64,000 bases of DNA from CAVXYG01 sp963706835 (GCA_963706835.1 CAVPOB010000012.1:30726-94725); one strand, 5' to 3'; counted from the first letter of the stretch, positions 43,650 to 51,739 are shown. Numbers and translations are program-made. The notes: generated by a model not told the origin, from the letters alone.

Positions 43650-45233
43650 CTACTGCACCAGCGGCAGGCTGGCGGTGACCAGCACGGCTACCGGCAGGGC
43701 CTGGACGGCTGCGGGCACCAGTACCGAGCTGGTGCGGCCGGCCGTGATCCAGGCCGCCGCGCCCACCAGCAGGAAGATCATCGGCAGCAGCGGCAGCACC
43801 AGGAGCAGCAGTCCCGGTGCGTCAAGGGCGAGCACGCTGCCGAGCAGTGCCGCGGCCACGACGGTCCGGCTCAGGACCATGAGACCGGCGCGGCGGCCCC
43901 GCGATGCGCGCCGCACCAGCAGCTCGTCGGCGGCGAACCACACCAGGAACGCGCCGGTGACGAGCAGCAGCAACCACCAGCGGGGGCCGTCGAGGCCGAA
44001 GGGGGACAGCAGCAGCCGCCCCGGGACGATGAGCGCCAGTGCCATCCACAGCGCCAGCAGCGCAGCGGCGCCGGCCGTGCGGCCGAGGCCGGGCCGGGGC
44101 AGGCGCAGGTCGCGACCCGCGCCGGACCAGAGCGCCAGCAGCGCCAGCGCCACGGCACCGGCGCCGAACCAGACCAGCAGGTACCCGCCCACGGCCAGCG
44201 GCAGGAAGTCCAGCACCGGACGCGCCAGCCACGCAGCCAGCGATGCCGCGGCACTGCCGGCCAGCATGACGGCGGCGGCCCGGGCAGGGCGCACCGCCGC
44301 GATGTCCTCGGGCCGCCGACTGCCCAGCAGCCAGGCGGACAGCGGCACCAGTGCCAGCAGGGCGCCGATCATGATCGCGGCAGTCGGCAAGAGCCGCTGG
44401 GGCACCTCCACCTTCTGCGCCGGCAGGCCCATCGCGGCTGCGAGCCAGTCGTAGCTCCACTGCGCGGTATCGCCCCGATACACGATGCCCAGGTGCTCCG
44501 CGCCTGGCACCTCCCGGGCGGCTCGCGCGGTGCCGTCGGCGAAGTCCCCATAGCGCTGTCCAGGGATAGCGTCGGCGTAGCCGGCCCGCAGGCCAGCCAG
44601 GGAGGCCTCCGCGAACCGGTCCGGCTCGGCGGATCCCCACAGCAGCAGCAGGTTCGCCGGCGCTGCCGGGTCGCCCACCGGGATGTCGTCGGCGCTGGGC
44701 AGACTGATGGCGACGGTGCCGCCGTACCGGGGCTCGGCGCGGTCCCGGTCGGCGACGGCGGCGGCCACCGCAGCGCCGGCTCCCATGGAGTGCCCGACCA
44801 GGCTCAGCGGGCCGGGCGCCACGTAGGGCTGGTCGACCAGCCACCCCCCGACCGCGTCGAGGGCGGTCACCAGCGGCTCCGCGTCCCGCTGCTGGCCCTG
44901 CTCGGGCAGCCGCTCGGGGTTGCGGCCGTGGCCGGGGAAGTCGAGCACGGCGACCGCGAAGCCCGCCCGGGCCCAGGCCGTGGCCAGCGAGTCCATGACC
45001 GCCGAACTGCTGGCGAAGCCATGGGCGAGGATCAGGCCCGCAGCGGGGTCGCCGGTCGTGGGCCGCAGCACGGTCACCGGCACGCCGCCGGCGTCGGCGG
45101 ACTCGTGCACGATCCCGGCGCGGCTGGCCGTCAGGCCGGCGACCCCGACGGCGAGCAGCAGCGCGGCGAGCAGTCCGGCAGCGATCAGCCAGCGCCGCGA
45201 TGCGATGCCTCTGGGCGTCGGCGTGGTGGTCAC
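43650..45233 (-). CDS. Alpha/beta hydrolase fused to a multi-span membrane domain
   Basis: The 527-residue protein starts at GTG 45233 (TTTPTPRGIASRRW). It has one N-terminal membrane helix, then an extracytoplasmic alpha/beta-hydrolase domain with AGLILAHGFASSSAVMD near residue 65 (oxyanion), VAVLDFPGHGRNPERLP, nucleophile Ser in LVGHSMGAGAAVAAA near 150, and GAEHLGIVY (possible catalytic His). From about residue 285 to the end are seven or eight membrane helices. The same architecture occurs in actinobacterial proteins of unknown substrate. Activity as an esterase or lipase at the membrane is inferred. It is divergent from yhhQ. Confidence 0.85.
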   Translation of the reverse strand: MTTTPTPRGIASRRWLIAAGLLAALLLAVGVAGLTASRAGIVHESADAGGVPVTVLRPTTGDPAAGLILAHGFASSSAVMDSLATAWARAGFAVAVLDFPGHGRNPERLPEQGQQRDAEPLVTALDAVGGWLVDQPYVAPGPLSLVGHSMGAGAAVAAAVADRDRAEPRYGGTVAISLPSADDIPVGDPAAPANLLLLWGSAEPDRFAEASLAGLRAGYADAIPGQRYGDFADGTARAAREVPGAEHLGIVYRGDTAQWSYDWLAAAMGLPAQKVEVPQRLLPTAAIMIGALLALVPLSAWLLGSRRPEDIAAVRPARAAAVMLAGSAAASLAAWLARPVLDFLPLAVGGYLLVWFGAGAVALALLALWSGAGRDLRLPRPGLGRTAGAAALLALWMALALIVPGRLLLSPFGLDGPRWWLLLLVTGAFLVWFAADELLVRRASRGRRAGLMVLSRTVVAAALLGSVLALDAPGLLLLVLPLLPMIFLLVGAAAWITAGRTSSVLVPAAVQALPVAVLVTASLPLVQ

Positions 45234-45281
45234 AGGTCCACGGTAGGAGCAGCTCCCCGCGTTGATGGACAATGGTGGACC

Positions 45282-45959
45282 GTGACTACCGTGCAACCCC
45301 GCCACGCCCAGTTGCAGCCCACCGTGTACCCGGTCGTCGTGACCGTCTTCGTCTCGCTGCTGCTCATCTCCAACATCGCCGCCGTGAAGCTGTTCGAGTT
45401 CGGGCCGCTCATCTTGGACGGCGGCATCTTCCTGTTCCCGCTGGTGTACATCCTGGGCGACGTGCTGGCCGAGGTGTACGGCTTCTCAGCGGCCCGCCGC
45501 GCCGTGCTGCTGGCGTTCGCGATGTCCGGTCTGGCCGCCGCCACGTTCTGGCTCGTGGGCATCGTGCCGCCGGTGGAGTCCTGGGGCAACCAGGAGGCCT
45601 GGGACGCCGTCCTGGGGTTCGTGCCGCGGATCGTGCTGGCAAGCCTGGCGGCCTTCCTCATCGGGCAGTTGATGAACGCGTACGTGCTGGTCGCGATCAA
45701 GCAGCGCACCGACGAGGGCAAGCTCTGGGCACGGTTGCTGGGCTCGACCCTGGTGGGGCAGGCCGCCGACACCGTGGTGTTCTGCACGGTCGCGTTCTAC
45801 GGCGTCATCACCGGGGCCGAGTTCCTGAACTACGTCATCGTCGGATTCCTCGGCAAGACCCTCATCGAGGTTGTGCTGCTGCCCGTCACCTACCGGGTCG
45901 TGGCCGCCATCAAGCGCCGCGAGCCCACCTACGCCGAGCCGGTGGCGGTCGCGGCGTAG
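45282..45959 (+). CDS. yhhQ: Queuosine precursor transporter YhhQ (VUT family)
   Basis: The 225-residue protein starts at GTG 45282 and has about six membrane helices. It shows the family signature GGIFLFPLVYILGDVLAEVYG near residue 45, ending YGFSAARRAVLLAF. Members import preQ0/preQ1 or queuine for tRNA modification. Its 3' end overlaps by 31 bp with the convergent tgt gene, the enzyme that uses the imported base. This pairing strongly supports the assignment. Confidence 0.92.
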   Translation: MTTVQPRHAQLQPTVYPVVVTVFVSLLLISNIAAVKLFEFGPLILDGGIFLFPLVYILGDVLAEVYGFSAARRAVLLAFAMSGLAAATFWLVGIVPPVESWGNQEAWDAVLGFVPRIVLASLAAFLIGQLMNAYVLVAIKQRTDEGKLWARLLGSTLVGQAADTVVFCTVAFYGVITGAEFLNYVIVGFLGKTLIEVVLLPVTYRVVAAIKRREPTYAEPVAVAA

Positions 45960-47137
45960 TAGCGGCCGAGGAACTCGCAGCGGAACTCGGCGAAGTCGCC
46001 GTCGCCGATCGACTGACGCATCCGATCGACCAGCCGCACCAGGAACCGCTGGTTGTGGATCGTCGCCAGGGTGCCGGCCAGCGATTCGCCCGCTTTGAAC
46101 AGGTGATGCAGGTAGGCCGCGGTGTAGTGGGTGCACGTGTAGCAGTCGCACTCAGGGTCGATCGGCTCGAACCGCCGCCGCTGGGACGCGGTGTTGATAT
46201 TGAACCGGCCGTCGGCGCTGAATACTGCGGCGTTGCGCGCGACCCGCGCCGGGGTCACGCAGTCGAAGGTGTCCGCGCCGGCGGCGACGGCGGCGAAGAG
46301 GTCGTCCGGCTCACCGATCCCGAGCAGGTGCCGGGGCTTGTGCTCGGGCACCTCGGCAACCACCCACCCGATGATCTCGGCGAGGCGGCGCTTGTCGATG
46401 GCCCCGCCGATCCCGAATCCGTCCAATTCCATGGCCGCCAGCTCCCGGGCAGTCGCCCGCCGCAGGTCCTCGTGGTCGGCGCCCTGCAGCACGCCGAACA
46501 GCAACTGGTCGGAGGCCAGGCGCCGATGCTCGGCGACGCAGCGCCGGGCCCATGCATGCGTCCGGGCCAGGGCGCGCTCCTGGTAGTCCCGCGGATCGAG
46601 CAGGGTCGTCAACTCGTCGAAGGCGAAGATCACGTCGGCGCCGATGGCGTGCTGCACCTGGATGGAGATCTCTGCGGTGAACCGATGCTCGGTGCCGTCG
46701 CGATGGGATCGGAAGGTCACGCCGTCGTCATCGACCTTCGCCAGCCGCTTGGCGGGCGGGGCCACGACCTCTGCCGCAGCGGTGGTGGAGTCCATCGCCA
46801 GCGTCTTCTTGAACCCCGCGCCCAGCGACATGACCTGGAACCCGCCGCTGTCGGTGAACGTGGGTCCGTCCCAGTTCATGAATCGGCCGAGGCCGCCGGC
46901 CTCGCGGATGATGTCGATGCCCGGCTGCAGGTAGAGGTGATACGCGTTGGCCAGCAGGGCCTGGGCACCCAGATCCCGCATCGCCTCCGGCAGCACCATC
47001 TTCAGCGCGGCCTGGGTGGCGACCGGGATGAACGCCGGGGTTTCGATCTGCCCGTGCCGGGTGCGCAGGACCCCGGTCCGACCCGCCTCGGTGTCGTCAA
47101 GGCGGTGCTGAACGGTGAACGCGGACCGGTCGGGCAT
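45929..47137 (-). CDS. tgt: tRNA-guanine transglycosylase
   Basis: The 402-residue TIM-barrel enzyme swaps guanine-34 of GUN-anticodon tRNAs for preQ1. It shows GQIETPAFIPVATQAALK near residue 25, LLANAYHLYLQPG, the active-site region FTDSGGFQVMSLG near 95 and the nucleophile Asp in FAFDELTTLLDPRDY. GFGIGGAIDKRRL and the zinc site CDCYTCTHYT with a downstream His near 325 are also present. The start is the ATG of MPDRSAFTVQHRLDD. Paired with the convergent yhhQ it forms a salvage route to queuosine. No preQ1 synthesis genes are in the window. Confidence 0.97.
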   Translation of the reverse strand: MPDRSAFTVQHRLDDTEAGRTGVLRTRHGQIETPAFIPVATQAALKMVLPEAMRDLGAQALLANAYHLYLQPGIDIIREAGGLGRFMNWDGPTFTDSGGFQVMSLGAGFKKTLAMDSTTAAAEVVAPPAKRLAKVDDDGVTFRSHRDGTEHRFTAEISIQVQHAIGADVIFAFDELTTLLDPRDYQERALARTHAWARRCVAEHRRLASDQLLFGVLQGADHEDLRRATARELAAMELDGFGIGGAIDKRRLAEIIGWVVAEVPEHKPRHLLGIGEPDDLFAAVAAGADTFDCVTPARVARNAAVFSADGRFNINTASQRRRFEPIDPECDCYTCTHYTAAYLHHLFKAGESLAGTLATIHNQRFLVRLVDRMRQSIGDGDFAEFRCEFLGRYYAATATGSA

Positions 47138-47211
47138 TGCAGCATGATCCCACGAGTGCTTGCAGCGGCCGCCGCGTGCCGCAATCCTGGCAGTAGGGCG
47201 AAGGAGGAGTC

Positions 47212-47610
47212 GTGGCAATAGAGCGCGGGCCGGATGAGCCGGGCGACGCCGGGCTCGAGGTTGCGCAGGCACCGGAAGCGCTGCGGGCACGTCGGCTGGT
47301 GCGGACATCCTGGCTGATGCTGCCGCTGCTGCTGGTCAGCACGGTCGCCGCGGTCCTGTTCGCCGTGCTGGTCGGCGCGTTCACCGATGTCGACGCCATC
47401 GATCCGCTGGCCGACCAGGGCGTGCTGGGCTGGCTGGTTTTCATCGTGTCCAACCTCGTGCTGTGGCCGCTGCCGTCCTACTTCGGCCTGCGTTTCGCCC
47501 TGCAGGCCCAGCGCCTCGGCGGCTCGGCCTTCGTCCCGCTGGCTGCCCACGGCTTCGTCCTGGCGGTGATCTGGGCCCTCGCCCTGATCGCAGTGCTGCG
47601 GGAGTTGTAG
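47212..47610 (+). CDS. Small integral membrane protein of unknown function
   Basis: The 132-residue protein starts at GTG after AAGGAGGAGTC. A charged N-terminus (residues 1-30) is followed by three hydrophobic segments at about 36-58, 75-92 and 105-130 (LMLPLLLVSTVAAVLFAVLV, GWLVFIVSNLVLWPLPSYFG, FVLAVIWALALIAVL). No family is recognised. It is divergent from tgt by 74 bp and ends just before element D. Confidence 0.75.
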   Translation: MAIERGPDEPGDAGLEVAQAPEALRARRLVRTSWLMLPLLLVSTVAAVLFAVLVGAFTDVDAIDPLADQGVLGWLVFIVSNLVLWPLPSYFGLRFALQAQRLGGSAFVPLAAHGFVLAVIWALALIAVLREL

Positions 47611-47793
47611 GGCGCATCGCAATCGGGAGTGTGGTGCGCTCCCGTGGCTGCGGGTGGAGCGGGCGGGCCGTCTGGCGCCCTGATCCTGTCCCCGGTTCCC
47701 AGCGGGTCCAGCTGCCTGAGTGGCCTGGGCCCTCGCGCAGGGGGACGTCTGCACCGGGCACGGGGGAGGAACGTCTGGTGGGCGGGGCAGAAC

Positions 47794-47964
47794 GTCCCGG
47801 CGCGCGGGCCAGGGGCGTCCCGGCGTGTAGGTCAGGGCGTCCCGGCGTGCGGGTCAGGGCGTCCCGGCGTGAGGCCCGGCGCGCGGGCCAGGGGCGTCCC
47901 GGCGCGTAGGTCAGGGCGTCCCGGCGTGCGGGCCAGGGCTGCGTCCCGGCGTGCGGGCCAGGGC
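47794..47964 (+). repeat. 22-23-bp tandem repeat beside element D
   Basis: Seven copies of a unit beginning GTCCCGGCGTGCGGGTCAGG start at 47794, 47817, 47839, 47861, 47896, 47918 and 47943, mostly 22-23 bp apart. They abut the first motif of element D. The unit length varies and is not coding-compatible. Confidence 0.85.
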
Positions 47965-48189
47965 TGCACCCGACGCGGGGGTTTGCACCCGCCGCGGGGG
48001 AGGAACGTCCGGTATGCGGGGCAGGTCTGCACCCGGTTCGGGGGTATGCACCCAGCGCGGGGGCGGAATCGGTCGGACCAGCCTCCTGAGCCCCCATCTC
48101 GGGTGCAAACCCCCATCCCGGGTGCACGGTTGCCATCCCCGAGGCGCTCGCAGCCCCCGTCCCGGGTGCAATCCCCCGCTACGGGTGCA
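47965..48189. repeat. Paired-dyad intergenic element, copy D
   Basis: Direct motifs lie at 47965/47984 and 48028/48047, and inverted GGGTGCA at 48101/48120 and 48164/48183. Spacings are 19, 63 and 54, and the core is 225 bp. A degenerate extra unit (TGCACCGGGCACGGGGGAGG) lies near 47750. It occupies the 807-bp gap (47611-48417) between convergent genes. The left flank CTGTCCCCGGTTCCCAGCGG (47686-47705) matches element C, and GCGCATCGCAATCGGGAGTG resembles the left flank of A. I see no gene in the gap. Confidence 0.92.
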
Positions 48190-48417
48190 GCGGCGCTCTC
48201 CCGGGGCCCTTCTCAGTCCCGCACAAGACGCAGACACGCGCAGGAACCGCAGTTTCGTCCCCGCTCGGGTGAGCCGCGAATCCCCTCATCCCCGCGGAAG
48301 GGCGCCCACCCAGCCGCCGTCCGGAGCACTGCACAACGGTTCGCGGTGAGACGGTCCTGTGCCGAAATGTCGGTGGCCACGCCTCATCTTGGCAGTCCGC
48401 CTACGCGGCGTCCTCGG

Positions 48418-48744
48418 TCACAGCAGCCGGGCCGGGATGCGCACGAGCACGCGGTAGGTGCCCCCGGTCGGCACTGGGCCGAAGCTGCGCGAATCGGCGG
48501 TCGCGACCGACCGGTTGTCGGAGAGCACGTGCATCAACCCGCCGCCGTCGATGGCCGCCACCCGCTTGACGAGCCAACGGTCCGCCCGTCGCGGATCGGG
48601 CAGGCACCGGATCTGGCCGGCGCGCACCGGCCAGTAGGGCGTCGCCAGGAGCCCGTCACCGGGATGCAGCGATGGGACCATCGAGGAGTCCGCCACGACG
48701 AAGCGACGCAGCGGTGGCCGGAGCCGACGTGCGGTCGTGGTCAT
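48418..48744 (-). CDS. sodX: Nickel-type superoxide dismutase maturation protease
   Basis: The 108-residue S24/S26-type protease starts MTTTARRLRPPLRRFVV. The Ser nucleophile is in VADSSMVPSLHPGDGLL near residue 22, and the Lys general base is in DRWLVKRVAAI near 60. A closing LSDNRSVATADSRSFGPVP box is also present, as in signal-peptidase-like enzymes. It is expected to cleave the short leader of pro-NiSOD so that the new N-terminal His can bind nickel. It is divergent from sodN by 63 bp, the standard arrangement. Confidence 0.93.
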   Translation of the reverse strand: MTTTARRLRPPLRRFVVADSSMVPSLHPGDGLLATPYWPVRAGQIRCLPDPRRADRWLVKRVAAIDGGGLMHVLSDNRSVATADSRSFGPVPTGGTYRVLVRIPARLL

Positions 48745-48807
48745 CACGGCCCGAGTGTAGGGTCGGAAGCGTCCCGCCAACGATTCCCCCTTGCACAAGG
48801 AGACGGC

Positions 48808-49230
48808 ATGCTCGGCAAACTGTTCGCCTCTGCGACCGTGGCGCACGCACACTGCGACCTGTACTGCGGGGTCTACGACCCGGCACAGGCGAAGATCGAG
48901 GCGCTGTCGGTCGTCAAGATCGCCAAGAAGTACCACGACTCCGACGATGAGGTCTTCCGCGCCCGCTGCATCCTGCTCAAGGAGCAGCGCGCCGAGGAGG
49001 TCAAGCACCATCTGATGGTGCTGTGGGCGGACTTCTTCGCACCCGCGCACTTCGAGGAGTACCCCCAGCTGCACGGACTCTTCTGGAAGGCGATCCATCA
49101 GGCCGGTGAGGCGAAGAAGTCGATGGATCCGGCCGTGGGCGAGGAGCTGGTTGCGCTGATCGACGAGGTCGCCGCCATCTTCTGGGCCACCGACAAGGGC
49201 AAGCAGATGGGCGTATACCCGCCGGCCTGA
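48808..49230 (+). CDS. sodN: Nickel superoxide dismutase precursor
   Basis: The 140-residue protein starts at ATG after AAGGAG. A 14-residue leader (MLGKLFASATVAHA) precedes the nickel hook HCDLYCGVYDPAQAKIE, in which the new N-terminal His and two Cys bind nickel. The rest is the helical NiSOD body with KEQRAEEVKHHLMVLWADFF and EYPQLHGLFWKAI, and the length is normal. The hook has Tyr where the classical Streptomyces sequence HCDLPCGVY has Pro. It disproportionates superoxide in the cytoplasm after leader removal by the divergent SodX. A nickel transporter operon lies 2.5 kb downstream. Confidence 0.97.
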   Translation: MLGKLFASATVAHAHCDLYCGVYDPAQAKIEALSVVKIAKKYHDSDDEVFRARCILLKEQRAEEVKHHLMVLWADFFAPAHFEEYPQLHGLFWKAIHQAGEAKKSMDPAVGEELVALIDEVAAIFWATDKGKQMGVYPPA

Positions 49231-49242
49231 GTGCCCGTAGCG

Positions 49243-49280
49243 AGGGCGGTGCGGCTGCTGCGGTCGCGCCGCCCTTCTCT
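49243..49280 (+). terminator. Terminator after sodN
   Basis: AGGGCGGTGCG and CGCGCCGCCCT form a near-perfect stem across 49243-49275, followed by TCTCTT. It lies 13 bp after the sodN stop. Confidence 0.75.
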
Positions 49281-49325
49281 TCGACCCGATTGGACGTGCA
49301 CGATTCAATAGCGCACAATCGAAGC

Positions 49326-49817
49326 ATGACGTCCACGATCTACGACTTCACCGTTACCGCGACCAACGGCTCCACCATCGACTTCGACGAGTTCCGGGGC
49401 CGTCCGCTCCTGATCGTCAACACGGCGAGCAAGTGCGGGTTCACGTACCAGTACGACGGGCTGCAGGAGTTGCACGAGCAGTACGGCCCCCAGGGGCTCG
49501 TCGTGATCGGCATGCCCAGCGACCAGTTCAAGCAGGAACTCGACGAGGAGTCCGCGATCGAGGAGTTCTGCAAGGTCAACCATGGGGTCACGTTCCCGTT
49601 GACCGCCAAGGTCAAGGTCAACGGCTCCGATACCCACCCGGTCTTCGCGTTCCTGAAGAGCCGCAGCCGCGGCACCCTCGGCTCATCGGTGAAGTGGAAC
49701 TTCACGAAGTTCCTGGTCGCCGGGGACGGGACGACCGTGCGCCGCTACGGCCCGAACGTGGAGCCCGCCAAAATCGCCGCTGACATCGAGGAGCTCCTCG
49801 AGGCTCCCGCGGCCTGA
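49326..49817 (+). CDS. Glutathione peroxidase-family peroxiredoxin
   Basis: The 163-residue thiol peroxidase starts MTSTIYDFTVTATNG. The peroxidatic Cys is in NTASKCGFTYQYDGLQEL near residue 38, with the family Gln and Trp partners in MPSDQFKQELD and VKWNFTKFLV. Bacterial enzymes of this type usually use thioredoxin and reduce organic hydroperoxides. It is followed 5 bp later by an OhrR-type regulator, which implies peroxide-induced expression. A CGATT...AATCG inverted repeat at 49301-49321 just before the start could be the operator, though the match is weak. Confidence 0.94.
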   Translation: MTSTIYDFTVTATNGSTIDFDEFRGRPLLIVNTASKCGFTYQYDGLQELHEQYGPQGLVVIGMPSDQFKQELDEESAIEEFCKVNHGVTFPLTAKVKVNGSDTHPVFAFLKSRSRGTLGSSVKWNFTKFLVAGDGTTVRRYGPNVEPAKIAADIEELLEAPAA

Positions 49818-49822
49818 ATCCC

Positions 49823-50272
49823 ATGACACTGCCCCAACTGCGCCTGGACAATCAGCTGTGCTTCCTGTTCCACCGGGTCGGCCGGGAGCTGAACGCCGCC
49901 TACCGTCCGCTGTTGGACGCGCTCGGGCTGACCTACCCGCAGTACTTGGTCATGCTCGTGCTGTGGGAGGAGGACGGGCTGAGCGTCAGCGCGATCGGTG
50001 ACCGGCTCGCCCTGGACTCGGCCACCCTGTCGCCACTGCTGCGCCGGCTGGAGCGCGCCGGGCTGGTCAACCGGATCAGGGACAGCGCCGACGAGCGTCG
50101 CGTCGTCGTCCATCTGACCGATCAGGGGCGGGAACTGGAAGCCCGGGCCGCCGATGTCCCCGGCGAGGTCGCCGGGCACCTGGTCGAGGGCCGGGAGGAC
50201 TACGCGGGGATGCATGCCATGCTCACAGCGCTGGTGGAGCGCATCTCGCACTCGGCCGGGGCTCGCTCCTAG
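49823..50272 (+). CDS. ohrR: MarR-family, OhrR-type organic-peroxide sensor
   Basis: The 149-residue winged-helix regulator begins MTLPQLRLDNQLCFLFHRVG. The LDNQLCF segment contains the reactive Cys typical of OhrR, and LGLTYPQYLVMLVLWEEDGL with LDSATLSPLLRRLERAGLV forms the DNA-binding core. R-D-S-A-D-E-R-R in the wing matches MarR/OhrR. OhrR normally represses a peroxiredoxin-like ohr gene until its Cys is oxidised. Here the partner encoded 5 bp upstream is a glutathione-peroxidase-like enzyme rather than Ohr. Confidence 0.93.
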   Translation: MTLPQLRLDNQLCFLFHRVGRELNAAYRPLLDALGLTYPQYLVMLVLWEEDGLSVSAIGDRLALDSATLSPLLRRLERAGLVNRIRDSADERRVVVHLTDQGRELEARAADVPGEVAGHLVEGREDYAGMHAMLTALVERISHSAGARS

Positions 50273-50394
50273 CAGCGGCTGTCGGCCGGGGCGCTGCGGC
50301 CGTGGGGCCGGGAACGGGCCATGCGCTGCTCGCCCACCGCGTAGCTGGAGTCGGCTCGGGCTGTTGGCGGACGGCCCAGAGAGCCGATCCCCAG

Positions 50395-50479
50395 TGGTGC
50401 GGGTGGAGGGACTTGAACCCTCACGTCCGGGGACACAGGAACCTAAATCCTGCGCGTCTGCCAATTCCGCCACACCCGC
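50395..50479 (-). tRNA. tRNA-Leu (anticodon TAG), CCA encoded
   Basis: On the minus strand, GCGGGTG (from 50479) pairs with CACCCGC, followed by discriminator A and an encoded CCA (50397-50395). The D arm contains GGCGGAATTGGCAGACGC, the anticodon arm is CAGGA-TTTAGGT-TCCTG (anticodon TAG), a long class II variable arm follows (GTCCCCGGACGTG), and the T arm holds GGTTCAAGTCC. This is a complete leucine tRNA. Confidence 0.96.
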
Positions 50480-50498
50480 TCGCCCGCGTTCGATTCTC

Positions 50499-51173
50499 TC
50501 ACGTTGGCGGCTCAGCCTGACCCGGCGACAGGTATCGCAGGTGCACCACCCCGTCGCGGCTCGACTGCTCCGCCAGTCGCAGCGGTGTCGAGCGGATCAG
50601 CTTCCCGAAGAGATGGCGCCCGCCGCGACCCACGGCGATCGGATGCACGAGCAGACGGACCTCGTCCACGAGGCCCTGATCGAGGAGCACCGAGGTGAGG
50701 ATCGGGCCGCTGTCCACCAAGACGTCGGTGACGGCCCAGTCCCGGTTCAGCCACCCGAGCGCCGCTCGCAGATCGACATGGCGCTCGCCGGAGGTGAAGC
50801 TCGGGTACCCGTGCTCCTGCAGATAGTCGCGGTAGGACGGGGGCGTGGCGGCGCTGGTGAGCACCAGCACCTCGCGGACCGGCGGGAACGCCCGCACCTG
50901 ATGCAGTCGGCCGTGCAGTCGCCCGGTGGAATCCACGACGACCCAGAACGGCAGCGAAGCGTCCTGCAGCCGATTGCCGGCTTCGGCGACCTCCGCCACC
51001 GCCGGTTCGGCGAACGCGTCGAGTCCGGTGGCCATGGTCACCGACCCGATGAGTCGTGCCTGCGCCGGCACCTGTGCCGCCGCGGCATAGTGCGCGGCAA
51101 GATCCGGGGCGAAACCCGTCATGGAGCCGTCCACGCTGATCGAGGCATGGACGACGACGCGGGGCCGCGCCAT
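50499..51173 (-). CDS. RibD C-terminal / dihydrofolate-reductase-like oxidoreductase
   Basis: The 224-residue protein starts MARPRVVVHASISVDGSMTG. It has the RibD-C/DHFR-like fold markers ASISVDGSMTGFAPD near residue 10 and FWVVVDSTGRLHG near 75. VTDVLVDSGPILTSVLLDQGLVDEV near 150 occupies the GG-x-x-L nucleotide-binding position, although the usual paired Gly are replaced by Ser-Gly. HPIAVGRGGRHLF closes the core. It probably binds NADPH. No riboflavin genes are nearby, so a role in riboflavin synthesis is not supported. Confidence 0.85.
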   Translation of the reverse strand: MARPRVVVHASISVDGSMTGFAPDLAAHYAAAAQVPAQARLIGSVTMATGLDAFAEPAVAEVAEAGNRLQDASLPFWVVVDSTGRLHGRLHQVRAFPPVREVLVLTSAATPPSYRDYLQEHGYPSFTSGERHVDLRAALGWLNRDWAVTDVLVDSGPILTSVLLDQGLVDEVRLLVHPIAVGRGGRHLFGKLIRSTPLRLAEQSSRDGVVHLRYLSPGQAEPPT

Positions 51174-51182
51174 GGTGCGGAC

Positions 51183-51650
51183 TCAGACGCCCAGCAGGTC
51201 GCGCACGCGAGCCACATGGCCCTTGGCGCGCACGTTGTACAGCGCGTGCTTGACGACGCCGTGCTCGTCGATGACGAAGGTCGAGCGGATCACGCCCATC
51301 GTCTTCTTGCCGTACATCGTCTTCTCCCCGTAGGCGCCGTAGGCCTCCAGCACGGCCTTGTCCGGATCGCTCAGCAGCGGGAACGTCAAGTGCTCCTTCG
51401 CGCGAAACTTCGCCAGCTTGGCGGGTTTGTCGGGCGAGATGCCGACGACGTCGATCCCGTTGGCGTTCAGCGCCTCCAGCGAGTCCCGGTAGTCGCAGGC
51501 CTCCGTCGTGCAGCCCGCCGTCATGGCGGCGGGGTAGGCGAAGAGCACCACCGTCCGACCGAGCAGATCGGACAGCGACACCTCGGCTCCGGTGTCGTCG
51601 CAGAGGGTGAACTCGGGGGCCTGATCCCCAGGCGCTAGGCGTACGCTCAC
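51183..51650 (-). CDS. bcp: Thiol peroxidase of the Bcp/PrxQ family
   Basis: The 155-residue peroxiredoxin starts at GTG 51650 after AAGGAGC. It has APEFTLCDDTGAEVSLSDLL at the N-terminus and the active site FAYPAAMTAGCTTEACDYRD, with the peroxidatic Cys and the PrxQ-type second Cys five residues later. GISPDKPAKLAKFRAKEHLTF and GKKTMGVIRSTFVIDEHGVV follow. It reduces hydrogen and organic peroxides with thioredoxin. The dihydrofolate-reductase-like gene lies 9 bp upstream on the same strand, so the two are likely in one transcript. Confidence 0.95.
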   Translation of the reverse strand: MSVRLAPGDQAPEFTLCDDTGAEVSLSDLLGRTVVLFAYPAAMTAGCTTEACDYRDSLEALNANGIDVVGISPDKPAKLAKFRAKEHLTFPLLSDPDKAVLEAYGAYGEKTMYGKKTMGVIRSTFVIDEHGVVKHALYNVRAKGHVARVRDLLGV

Positions 51651-51739
51651 GATGCTCCTTCGTCGGCTGCTCCTCCCAGCGTAGGCGGGGCGGCGAGGGC
51701 ACACGATCCGGCAGGGGATGCCCGTGCGGTCGGCGCCTA

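Noticed and set aside
50499..51173. Riboflavin biosynthesis gene ribD
   Set aside because: Only the reductase-like domain is present, the deaminase domain is absent, and no other rib genes are nearby.
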